Shown here: piece after piece, positions 7,058-12,681 of the stretch
Layout of the letters: each line of letters starts with the position of its first letter
How positions within the stretch are numbered: position 1 is the stretch's first letter
Assembly (NCBI GenBank): GCA_902787595.1
Contig: CADAHD010000120.1
Span: 1 to 12,681, forward strand
Origin: an uncultured Lachnospiraceae bacterium
GTDB lineage: Bacteria > Bacillota_A > Clostridia > Lachnospirales > Lachnospiraceae
Length of the DNA: 12,681 bases
Direction of reading: 5' to 3'
The notes under the pieces: generated by a model
Database searches by the model: none
What the model was told of the DNA's origin: nothing
What the model saw: the letters and a program-made list of their open reading frames with translations, nothing else
Made by a program: the position numbers and the translations under genes

Positions 7058-7507
7058 TTAAATATTAAAGAATCTTTTGAAATCACTGTAATAACTTCTT
7101 GTAACGTCGACTAAGGTCCCGTCCGTTAAGGTGAGTATGAATTTCATGGACAGGGATGGGCGTATCTTTTTGATATGCCTTTTTGCGACGATCACTGATT
7201 TGCTTACTCTCAGAAAAGCCTGCGGATCCAGCAGCTCTTCCAGCTGATACATACGATCCTGTGAAAGGAAAACGCCTTCATCGGTATGTATCTCTATATC
7301 CTTGCCAAAGGCCTCTATAAATGTCACTTCACCGATCGACAGCCGTACATGTTCTTTCTTGTCATTGCGCACTGACAAAAAAGCCGGGAATCGATCGGAT
7401 TCAGTCAGGATATAATCGGCTTCATCACCGGTCTCAATGCCGTGCGCATGTATAAAGTCTGTAACGTCACGGCGTTTTTCTTCTGAAACTGAAATACGTA
7501 TTTTCAT
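7058..7507 (-). CDS. Small stand-alone LytTR-family DNA-binding regulator
   Basis: The 149-residue protein has no receiver domain. Residues 1-45 form a short alpha/beta N-terminal part and residues about 52-147 a LytTR DNA-binding domain, recognisable by LSIGEVTFIEAFGKDIEIHT, LDPQAFLRVSKSVIVAKRHI and the end VTRSYYSDFKRFF. LytTR proteins bind direct repeats in promoters through a beta-rich fold and often control cell-surface, bacteriocin or competence-like functions. AGGAGG at 7519-7514 lies 6 nt before the ATG at 7507-7505; a GTG or ATG further upstream would ignore this site. The frame closes 14 nt before the membrane-protein gene, so the two are co-transcribed. Small LytTR regulators of this type are commonly paired with a membrane protein that holds them inactive, and many regulate their own operon; that is inference here. 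Confidence 0.92.
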   Translation of the reverse strand: MKIRISVSEEKRRDVTDFIHAHGIETGDEADYILTESDRFPAFLSVRNDKKEHVRLSIGEVTFIEAFGKDIEIHTDEGVFLSQDRMYQLEELLDPQAFLRVSKSVIVAKRHIKKIRPSLSMKFILTLTDGTLVDVTRSYYSDFKRFFNI

Positions 7508-7529
7508 TTGCTGCCTCCTTTCGTTATGT

Positions 7530-7558
7530 ACCATATATCAAAAAACACATTCAGGCAA
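7530..7558 (-). promoter_or_regulatory. Possible promoter of the LytTR operon
   Basis: On the minus strand TTGCCT (7558-7553) and TATGGT (7535-7530) are separated by 17 bp and lie just upstream of the ribosome site of the LytTR gene. Both boxes are poor matches, which would fit a promoter needing an activator such as the LytTR protein itself. I see no convincing pair of LytTR direct repeats. Confidence 0.3.
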
Positions 7559-7710
7559 CACTTTGGAAATAAAATGCACCAAAAGCAGGTACAAGTTGCA
7601 CTGCGGGTATTTTAAGGGGGCAGAGAGACGCGTATCCTTCTGGAGTTTTCTGTTGTGGGAAGGGTGTTTGATATGGATATCCCGGATACAAAGATCATTA
7701 AGTCCTTTGC

Positions 7711-7738
7711 AAAAGGGGCGTTTCAGCACGCCCCTTTT
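7711..7738. terminator. Terminator of the lipoprotein gene, within the 282-bp gap 7508-7789
   Basis: A perfect 10-bp stem, AAAAGGGGCG at 7711-7720 and its complement at 7729-7738, closes an 8-nt loop. Read on the minus strand it follows the lipoprotein stop by about 50 nt and ends in TTTT; on the plus strand it also ends in TTTT. The rest of the gap (7560-7710) shows no convincing gene or repeat. A 42-codon plus-strand frame starting at the ATG near 7673 has no ribosome site and runs straight through the hairpin. Confidence 0.7.
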
Positions 7739-7776
7739 CCTGGGGGAGATCATGGAAAGATCGCTGCGGCCGAAAA

Positions 7777-7790
7777 ATGCAGGCCTGCAT
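7777..7790. other. Perfect 14-bp palindrome at the 3' end of the lipoprotein gene
   Basis: ATGCAGGCCTGCAT is fully self-complementary with no spacer and touches the last base of the lipoprotein stop codon. With no loop it is a poor RNA hairpin, so a DNA-level role (protein site or restriction-type target) or chance are the options. Confidence 0.4.
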
Positions 7791-8188
7791 CAATTTAGAT
7801 TAAAGTCAAAACTTCCGTTTTCGCATTTTCCATCTGTTTCGATGATGATGTGGATCTTGCCGCTGTTATCAAGTTCAGCGCTTCCGCTTAATTCTTCTCC
7901 GTCATTTATAGTGAACCATTCAGTCTTAGTGCCGTTATCGTCGTAATAAACGGTGGCGCTTCCGCTTTTAAGTTCTGCGGTGTAGCTTACTTCGCCTGTT
8001 GTTCTGGCAGAGTTTCTGAGCGTAAAAGCTTTCTTTCCTTCAAAGGTCAGGAAACTCAGTGAAGCTGTATCGGAATGCTCGGATGTTACCATCATGGTGG
8101 CTGCGTAGCTTGAAATATAGCTGCTGCAGGCGCTTAGGCTTAAGGCGAGCATAGCGGCAGATATCAATAAGACAGATTTCTTTTTCAT
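7790..8188 (-). CDS. Small secreted lipoprotein of unknown function
   Basis: The 132-residue product begins with a lipoprotein signal peptide: KKK at residues 2-4, a hydrophobic stretch, and the lipobox LSAC with the lipid-modified cysteine at 21. The mature part of about 112 residues is polar and beta-rich. It contains a YYDDNGTKTEWFTI stretch and ends in an ETDGKCENGSFDFNL-like strand, suggesting a compact carbohydrate-binding-like or Ig-like sandwich anchored outside the membrane. I do not recognise a named family and assign no function. AGGAGG at 8205-8200 is 11 nt from the ATG, slightly long; a second AAGGA lies nearer. It is a single-gene unit with its own terminator, divergent from the polyamine operon. 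Confidence 0.85.
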   Translation of the reverse strand: MKKKSVLLISAAMLALSLSACSSYISSYAATMMVTSEHSDTASLSFLTFEGKKAFTLRNSARTTGEVSYTAELKSGSATVYYDDNGTKTEWFTINDGEELSGSAELDNSGKIHIIIETDGKCENGSFDFNLN

Positions 8189-8214
8189 TTTGATCCTTAC
8201 CTCCTTTTGAGAGG

Positions 8215-8220
8215 ATTATA
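8215..8220 (-). promoter_or_regulatory. Candidate -10 box of the lipoprotein gene
   Basis: On the minus strand TGCTATATAAT (ending at 8215) provides a -10 hexamer with a nearby TG, as in extended -10 promoters, and would start RNA just ahead of the ribosome site, giving a leader of about 20 nt. No good -35 box is present at 17 bp (TATGAA), so activation from the repeated AGTGACT motifs next to it is conceivable. Confidence 0.35.
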
Positions 8221-8242
8221 TAGCACCCGGCTTTATCTTCAT

Positions 8243-8316
8243 AGTGACTGTGGTCATGTTTTATTCAGGTTTGGAGAAAGTGACTCAACGGCAGCGTATA
8301 GCAGGAATGAGTCACT
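8243..8316. promoter_or_regulatory. AGTGACT motif array with a 9-bp inverted repeat
   Basis: AGTGACTCA (8279-8287) and its exact complement TGAGTCACT (8308-8316) form a 9-bp inverted repeat with a 20-bp spacer. A further AGTGACT stands at 8243-8249. The three copies lie in the divergent region between the lipoprotein and polyamine promoters, where an operator for either or both would be expected. No regulator family can be named from the sequence. Confidence 0.45.
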
Positions 8317-8363
8317 AAAACAGAAGATTGGCTGGATAAAAGCAGGAGAAAAAGGCTTCTTTC

Positions 8364-8402
8364 CGGATTATGGGATTATGCTTGTATAATCCGCTGGATT
8401 AT
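8364..8402 (+). promoter_or_regulatory. Putative polyamine-operon promoter within a GGATTAT repeat cluster
   Basis: TATAAT at 8385-8390 is the best -10 box before the operon and would start RNA near 8397; the -35 region (TTCCGG at 18 bp) is poor. GGATTAT occurs at 8365-8371, 8373-8379 and 8396-8402, and inverted as ATAATCC at 8386-8392, so four copies surround and overlap the -10 box. CGGATTAT and ATAATCCG can also pair. A DNA-binding protein covering the -10 region would fit. Confidence 0.45.
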
Positions 8403-8408
8403 GATATT

Positions 8409-8429
8409 TTATACCCTATTGAGGTATAA
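8409..8429 (+). promoter_or_regulatory. Leader hairpin overlapping the ribosome-binding site of the decarboxylase gene
   Basis: TTATACC (8409-8415) is complementary to GGTATAA (8423-8429) with a 7-nt loop. The only ribosome-binding sequence before the ATG at 8434 is GAGG (8421-8424), half in the loop and half in the stem. If RNA starts near 8397 the whole leader is about 37 nt and this hairpin fills it, so translation could depend on melting it. Confidence 0.45.
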
Positions 8430-8433
8430 TAAA

Positions 8434-9885
8434 ATGGATCTGGAAAAGCAAAAATCGGCGCCTCTTTATGAGGCTCTTGAGCGGTTCAGGAAACAGAGGG
8501 TGGTACCCTTTGACGTGCCGGGACATAAGAGGGGAAGGGGCAATCCGGAGCTGGTAACCCTGCTTGGTGAGAAGTGCGTAAGCCTCGATGTCAATTCGAT
8601 GAAACCTCTTGATAATCTGTGCCATCCTGTATCGGTTATATATGAGGCAGAAAAGCTGGCGGCAGACGCCTTTGGCGCGGCACAGGCTTATTTTATGGTG
8701 GGCGGGACCACTTCCGCGGTGCAGAGCATGGTGCTGAGCGCCTGCAAGGCCGGGGACAAGATCATACTTCCGCGAAACGTGCATAAGAGCGTTATAAACG
8801 CTCTGGTATTATGCGGCGCAGAGCCTGTATACGTTAATCCCGAAGTGGATAATCATATAGGCATTGCTCTGGGCATGGAGCTTGAGCAGGTTGAGCTGGC
8901 TATAAAGGAGCATCCCGATGCAACGGCGGTGTTCGTAAACAATCCTACATATTACGGCATCTGTTCGGATCTGCGCTCCATAGTAAAGCTGGCGCATGAG
9001 CATAATATGCTGGCCCTCGTTGATGAGGCGCACGGCACACATCTATATTTCAATGATTCGCTTCCTGTATCGGCTATGGAGACAGGAGCTGATATGGCAG
9101 CGGTTTCCATGCATAAATCCGGAGGAAGCTTAACCCAGAGTTCCATACTGCTGCTGGGGCCTAATGTTAACAGCCGTTATGTGGAACAGATCATAAATCT
9201 TACCCAGACTACTTCTGCAAGTTATCTGCTGCTTTCAAGCCTGGATATATCCCGAAGAAATCTTGCTCTGCGCGGCAACGAATCCTTTGAGAAGGTCAAG
9301 AACCTGGCGGAATATGCAAGAAGCGAGATAAATTCCATAGGCGGTTATTATGCTTACGGCAAGGAGCTGGTAAATAACAGCAGTATATACGATTACGACG
9401 TCACCAAGCTTTCTGTTTATACACGTGATATCGGTCTGACCGGCATCGAGGTATATGACCTTTTGCGTGACGAATATGATATACAGATAGAATTCGGCGA
9501 TATAGGAAATATCCTGGCTTATATATCTATCGGTGACAGGATACAGGAGATAGAGAGGCTTGTGGGAGCGCTTGAGGATATAAAGAGACTCTGGTCAAAA
9601 CCTGTGTCTACCATGCATAACGCCGAATATATCACGCCTATAGTGGCGACCACGCCGCAGAGGGCATTTTATTCCGAAAAAGAGCAGATTCCTATCAGGG
9701 AGACTGTGGGACGCATCTGCGGAGAGTTTGTCATGTGTTATCCGCCCGGGATACCCATCCTGGCGCCGGGGGAGATGATCACCAAAGAGATCATCGATTA
9801 CACCCTGTATTCAAAGGAAAAAGGCTGTTCCATGCAGGGGCCCGAAGATGGCGAACTTGAGAAACTTAATGTGTTAAAGGAGTAG
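8434..9885 (+). CDS. speA: Orn/Lys/Arg decarboxylase, fold-type I PLP enzyme (SpeA-like)
   Basis: The 483-residue enzyme belongs to the short Orn/Lys/Arg decarboxylase group, like Bacillus subtilis SpeA, without the N-terminal wing domain of the large enterobacterial enzymes. Visible motifs are FDVPGHKRG near the N-terminus, the cofactor-anchoring MVGGTTSAVQ, Asp197 in DEAHGTH (contacts the PLP ring nitrogen), and Lys228 in SMHKSGGSLTQSS (Schiff base). It feeds the cytoplasmic polyamine pathway by decarboxylating arginine to agmatine, or ornithine or lysine to the diamine; sequence alone does not settle the substrate. I chose the ATG at 8434 because the protein then begins MDLEKQKSAPLYEAL as in the family; an ATG at 8401 adds eleven unrelated residues and lacks a ribosome site. 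The stop is three bases before speE, whose ribosome site lies inside this gene's end. Confidence 0.92.
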   Translation: MDLEKQKSAPLYEALERFRKQRVVPFDVPGHKRGRGNPELVTLLGEKCVSLDVNSMKPLDNLCHPVSVIYEAEKLAADAFGAAQAYFMVGGTTSAVQSMVLSACKAGDKIILPRNVHKSVINALVLCGAEPVYVNPEVDNHIGIALGMELEQVELAIKEHPDATAVFVNNPTYYGICSDLRSIVKLAHEHNMLALVDEAHGTHLYFNDSLPVSAMETGADMAAVSMHKSGGSLTQSSILLLGPNVNSRYVEQIINLTQTTSASYLLLSSLDISRRNLALRGNESFEKVKNLAEYARSEINSIGGYYAYGKELVNNSSIYDYDVTKLSVYTRDIGLTGIEVYDLLRDEYDIQIEFGDIGNILAYISIGDRIQEIERLVGALEDIKRLWSKPVSTMHNAEYITPIVATTPQRAFYSEKEQIPIRETVGRICGEFVMCYPPGIPILAPGEMITKEIIDYTLYSKEKGCSMQGPEDGELEKLNVLKE

Positions 9886-9888
9886 GAA

Positions 9889-10767
9889 ATGAATTTCTGG
9901 TTTTCCGAAATGCATACGGATAATGTTAAGCTGTCTATCAGAGTTGAGAAACAGCTGTTTTCCGCGACCAGTGATTTCCAGCGGATAGATGTATTTGATT
10001 CCATCGAGTTTGGACGTTTTCTTACATCAGACGGTAACGTTATCTTTTCAGATAAGGACGAGTTCATCTACGATGAGATGATAGTTCATGTGCCAATGGC
10101 CGTACATCCGAATGTAAAGAATGTCCTGGTGATAGGCGGCGGCGACGGCGGCGTAGCCAGAGAGCTGGGGCATTATGATGAGATCGAATCCATTGATGTG
10201 GTGGAAGCGGATGAGCTTTTTGTTAAGACCTGCCGTGACTTTTTCCCGGATCAGGCCTGCGGTTTTGACGATAAACGCGTGCAGCTGCATTACAGGGACG
10301 GGCTGCGTTTCCTTCGCGGAAAGAGCAACGAATATGATCTGATAATCAGCGATTCGACGGACCCGTTGGGACATACGGCCGGACTGTTTACCAAGGAGTT
10401 TTACGGTTCCTGCTTTAAAGCTCTCAAGGAAGACGGCATACTGGTATATCAGCACGGAAGTCCCTTCTATGATGAGGATGAGGAAGCCTGCAGGGCCATG
10501 CACAGAAAGGCGTTCAGGAGCTTCCCTATATGCCGCGTGTATCAGGCACATATACCTACCAGCACATCAGGTTACTGGCTTTTCGGCTTTGCAAGTAAAA
10601 AATACCATCCGGTAAAAGATCTGAATGCGGCCAGATGGAAGGCCAGAAATATAGAGACCTGGTATTATACAACGAATCTTCATACCGGCGCCTTCATGCT
10701 CCCCAAATATGTTGAGGATCTCTTAGAAGAGGAAGAAGGCAGAATGAAAGGAGGAAATAAAATATGA
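9889..10767 (+). CDS. speE: Spermidine synthase (polyamine aminopropyltransferase)
   Basis: The 292-residue protein transfers the aminopropyl group of decarboxylated S-adenosylmethionine to putrescine, giving spermidine and methylthioadenosine. An N-terminal beta domain is followed by a Rossmann-like methyltransferase fold with GGGDGG (residues 83-88), Glu106 at the ribose-binding acidic position, and DSTDP with Asp155 as the likely general base and Asp158. The diamine-site region reads DEFIYDEM where B. subtilis SpeE has YHEM, a His-to-Asp change in or near the active-site gate. AAAGGAG overlaps the end of the decarboxylase gene, and the stop overlaps the next start (ATGA), so translation is coupled. 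No speD (SAM decarboxylase), needed to supply its normal donor, is in the window. The aminopropyltransferase family is secure; the exact acceptor is inferred. Confidence 0.92.
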   Translation: MNFWFSEMHTDNVKLSIRVEKQLFSATSDFQRIDVFDSIEFGRFLTSDGNVIFSDKDEFIYDEMIVHVPMAVHPNVKNVLVIGGGDGGVARELGHYDEIESIDVVEADELFVKTCRDFFPDQACGFDDKRVQLHYRDGLRFLRGKSNEYDLIISDSTDPLGHTAGLFTKEFYGSCFKALKEDGILVYQHGSPFYDEDEEACRAMHRKAFRSFPICRVYQAHIPTSTSGYWLFGFASKKYHPVKDLNAARWKARNIETWYYTTNLHTGAFMLPKYVEDLLEEEEGRMKGGNKI

Positions 10768-12017
10768 AACTTTTAGTTATAGGCTGCGGAGGCGTAGCAA
10801 CGGTAGCGATCCATAAATGCTGCGAGAATCCCGTATTTACGGAGATCTGCATTGCCAGCAGGACCGTATCGAAGTGCGACGCTCTGGTAGCAAAGCTTAA
10901 GGATAAGACAAGTGCAAAGCTCAGTACGGCAACGGTGGATGCGGACAGCTTTGATTCACTGTGCGCGCTCATGAAGGAATTCAAGCCTCATACCGTGCTT
11001 AATGTGGCTCTGCCTTATCAGGATCTGGTTATCATGGATGCCTGCCTTGAATGCGGGGCAAATTATGTTGATACGGCAAACTATGAAGCCGAGGATACCG
11101 ATGATCCTGAGTGGAGGGCTGTATACGAAAAGCGCTGCAAAGAAAAAGGATTTACAGCATACTTTGACTACAGCTGGCAGTGGGCTTATGATGAGAAGTT
11201 TAAGAAAGCAGGATTGACAGCGCTTCTGGGAACCGGCTTTGATCCGGGCGTTACCCAGGTTTATTCGGCGTACGCTCTTAAGCATTATTTTGATGAGATA
11301 AACTATATTGATATACTGGACTGCAACGGCGGCGACCACGGTTATCCTTTTGCCACCAACTTTAATCCCGAGATAAACCTGCGTGAGGTATCGGCAAACG
11401 GATCATACTGGGAAGACGGCCACTGGGTAGAAACAAAGCCCATGGAGATAAAAAGAGAGTACGATTTCGCGCAGGTGGGAAAGAAGGATATGTATCTGCT
11501 CCATCATGAAGAGATCGAGTCACTGGCGAAGAACATTCCCGGTATAAAGAGGATACGCTTCTTTATGACTTTCGGACAGAGCTATCTGATGCATATGAAC
11601 TGCCTGCAGAATGTGGGCATGCTGGGAACTACACCCGTGGAATTCGAAGGACATGAGATAGTTCCCATCAAGTTCCTTAAGGCTCTGCTTCCCGATCCGG
11701 CTTCACTGGGCCCCCGTACGGTGGGCAAGACCAATATAGGCTGTATCTTTAAGGGAATAAAGGACGGAAAGGAAAAGACCATCTATATCTATAATGTTTG
11801 CGATCATCAGGAGAGTTATAAGGAAACAGGCGCCCAGGCGGTAAGCTACACCACAGGCGTGCCTGCAATGATAGGAACTGCAATGATCGCGGGCGGGACA
11901 TGGAAAGGCCCCGGCGTATTCAATGTGGAAGAGTTTGATCCCGACCCTTATATGGATGCGCTGAATAAATACGGACTTCCCTGGGTGGTTGATGAAAACC
12001 CTGTTCCGGTGGACTGA
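10764..12017 (+). CDS. Saccharopine dehydrogenase-family protein, probably carboxynorspermidine/carboxyspermidine dehydrogenase
   Basis: The 417-residue protein opens with a Rossmann fold motif, GCGGVA at residues 7-12, and continues as a full-length saccharopine dehydrogenase-like reductase, including LGTGFDPGVTQVYSAYALKH and CNGGDHGYPFATNFNPEINLREV. Members encoded beside nspC condense aspartate semialdehyde with a diamine and reduce the imine with NADPH. With putrescine this gives carboxyspermidine, with diaminopropane carboxynorspermidine. AGGAGG at 10749-10754 is 9 nt from the ATG, which overlaps the speE stop by four bases; the gene's own stop overlaps the nspC start by one. The adjacency makes this role far more likely than lysine metabolism. 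Agmatine as acceptor, giving carboxyaminopropylagmatine, is a further possibility. Confidence 0.9.
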   Translation: MKLLVIGCGGVATVAIHKCCENPVFTEICIASRTVSKCDALVAKLKDKTSAKLSTATVDADSFDSLCALMKEFKPHTVLNVALPYQDLVIMDACLECGANYVDTANYEAEDTDDPEWRAVYEKRCKEKGFTAYFDYSWQWAYDEKFKKAGLTALLGTGFDPGVTQVYSAYALKHYFDEINYIDILDCNGGDHGYPFATNFNPEINLREVSANGSYWEDGHWVETKPMEIKREYDFAQVGKKDMYLLHHEEIESLAKNIPGIKRIRFFMTFGQSYLMHMNCLQNVGMLGTTPVEFEGHEIVPIKFLKALLPDPASLGPRTVGKTNIGCIFKGIKDGKEKTIYIYNVCDHQESYKETGAQAVSYTTGVPAMIGTAMIAGGTWKGPGVFNVEEFDPDPYMDALNKYGLPWVVDENPVPVD

Positions 12018-12681
12018 TGCCTGAGATATTTAATACGATAAAAACGCCTGCCTACGTGGTGGATGAGGCGGCGCTCATAAAGAATCTGAAGATCCTTAAG
12101 GAGGTGCGTGAAAAGGCCGGCTGTAAGATACTGCTAGCCCAGAAAGCCTTCTCCATGTATGCGGTATATCCTCTGCTGGCGAAAACTCTGGACGGCAGCA
12201 CTGCCAGCGGACTCTACGAAGCCAGACTGGGCAGGGAATGCTTCGGCAAGGAGGTACATGTATATGCGCCTGCTTTTAAGGCTGAAGAGATGGATGAGAT
12301 CGCGTGCACCGCGGATCATATAGTATTCAATTCCATAGCCCAGCTTAAGAAGCACGCGGACAGATGCAGAAATAACAGCATAGGTCTTAGGGTCAACCCT
12401 GAATGTTCGACTCAGGATACTGCGATCTACGATCCCTGCGCCGCAAATTCAAGGCTTGGTGTGCGGGCTGAGGATCTTGATGAGTCTGTATTCGATGTAA
12501 TAGAAGGCCTGCATTTTCATACCCTGTGCGAACAGAATGCAGATGCATTAAAGCTCACGCTGGAGGCATTTGAAGAGAAGTTTGGAAGGTATATAAAAGG
12601 CCTTAAATGGGTGAATTTTGGCGGCGGGCATCATATCACAAGAGATGATTATGACAGGGAACTTTTGATAAAGCTGGTCAG
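12017..12681 (+). CDS. nspC: Carboxynorspermidine/carboxyspermidine decarboxylase, 3' end outside window
   Basis: The frame is open from the ATG at 12017 to the window edge, giving 221 full codons of a protein normally about 380 residues long. It is a fold-type III (alanine-racemase-like) PLP decarboxylase. Lys43 in LLAQKAFS is the Schiff-base lysine, HFHTLCEQNAD (His168, Cys171) matches the NspC active-site signature, and NFGGGHHIT (Gly202-204) is the glycine-rich phosphate loop. It removes the carboxyl group from carboxynorspermidine or carboxyspermidine to give norspermidine or spermidine, the step after the upstream dehydrogenase. There is no clear ribosome site; the TGATG overlap with the preceding stop implies translation by re-initiation, so its yield should follow that of the dehydrogenase. 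Confidence 0.93.
   Translation, partial: MPEIFNTIKTPAYVVDEAALIKNLKILKEVREKAGCKILLAQKAFSMYAVYPLLAKTLDGSTASGLYEARLGRECFGKEVHVYAPAFKAEEMDEIACTADHIVFNSIAQLKKHADRCRNNSIGLRVNPECSTQDTAIYDPCAANSRLGVRAEDLDESVFDVIEGLHFHTLCEQNADALKLTLEAFEEKFGRYIKGLKWVNFGGGHHITRDDYDRELLIKLV

Noticed and set aside
7538..7753. Small open frames on both strands between the LytTR and lipoprotein genes
   Set aside because: They lack ribosome sites, cross the terminator hairpin and show no recognisable protein features.
8207..8389. A 60-codon plus-strand frame in the divergent intergenic region
   Set aside because: It starts inside the lipoprotein ribosome site, spans the repeated regulatory motifs, and has no protein-like character.
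8401..8403. ATG at 8401 as start of the decarboxylase
   Set aside because: The extra eleven residues are unlike the family, there is no ribosome site, and this ATG falls inside the GGATTAT cluster at the probable RNA start.
8210..8433. A known riboswitch before the polyamine operon
   Set aside because: I looked for conserved riboswitch cores and found only short hairpins and repeats; a covariance-model scan would decide.

Overview
The window looks like a chromosomal segment of an anaerobic Firmicute of the Clostridia, most likely a Lachnospiraceae relative. The basis is moderate GC by eye, strong AGGAGG ribosome-binding sites before most genes, a large BspA-type leucine-rich-repeat surface protein, and a decarboxylase / spermidine synthase / carboxynorspermidine cluster of the kind found in gut and rumen Clostridia. 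The family calls are firmer than the taxonomy, which is inference. No tRNA, rRNA, CRISPR array or transposase was seen.

Layout. (1) 1-3800 (+): the 3' part of a giant modular BspA/DUF285 repeat protein whose start lies left of the window. It runs directly into the decapitated end of a GGDEF (diguanylate cyclase) gene at 3778-3951, so this is probably a recombination junction. (2) 3992-5995 (+): a terminator, a perfect-consensus promoter, and a three-gene operon of a thiol (glutathione-type) peroxidase, an OhrR-type MarR regulator with the peroxide-sensing Cys15, and LarE, a sulfur-donating PP-loop enzyme. It ends at a 12-bp hairpin shared with the convergent next unit. (3) 7507-6002 (-): a two-gene operon of a small stand-alone LytTR regulator and a two-helix membrane protein. 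A perfect 10-bp tandem duplication inside the first membrane helix puts the second gene out of frame; deleting one copy restores one continuous 343-residue frame. (4) 8188-7790 (-): a small lipoprotein of unknown function with its own terminator. (5) 8434-12681 (+): a tightly packed polyamine operon of Orn/Lys/Arg decarboxylase (speA type), spermidine synthase (speE), a saccharopine/carboxynorspermidine dehydrogenase family protein, and nspC cut by the window edge. Genes are spaced by 3 nt or overlap (ATGA, TGATG).

How the parts work together. Operon 2 reads as a peroxide-responsive unit in which OhrR probably represses its own operon including the peroxidase; why larE is included is unclear. 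Operon 3 resembles LytTR-regulator plus membrane-antagonist pairs, with the membrane partner currently broken or switched off. Operon 5 encodes both known ways of putting an aminopropyl group on putrescine: the decarboxylated-SAM route (SpeE) and the aspartate-semialdehyde route (dehydrogenase plus NspC). The 245-bp divergent region before it holds several repeated motifs and a hairpin that would cover the ribosome-binding site. I did not find a clear, wholly new system; the best leads are the 10-bp frameshift in the LytTR partner, the BspA/GGDEF junction, and the dual polyamine route with its structured leader.
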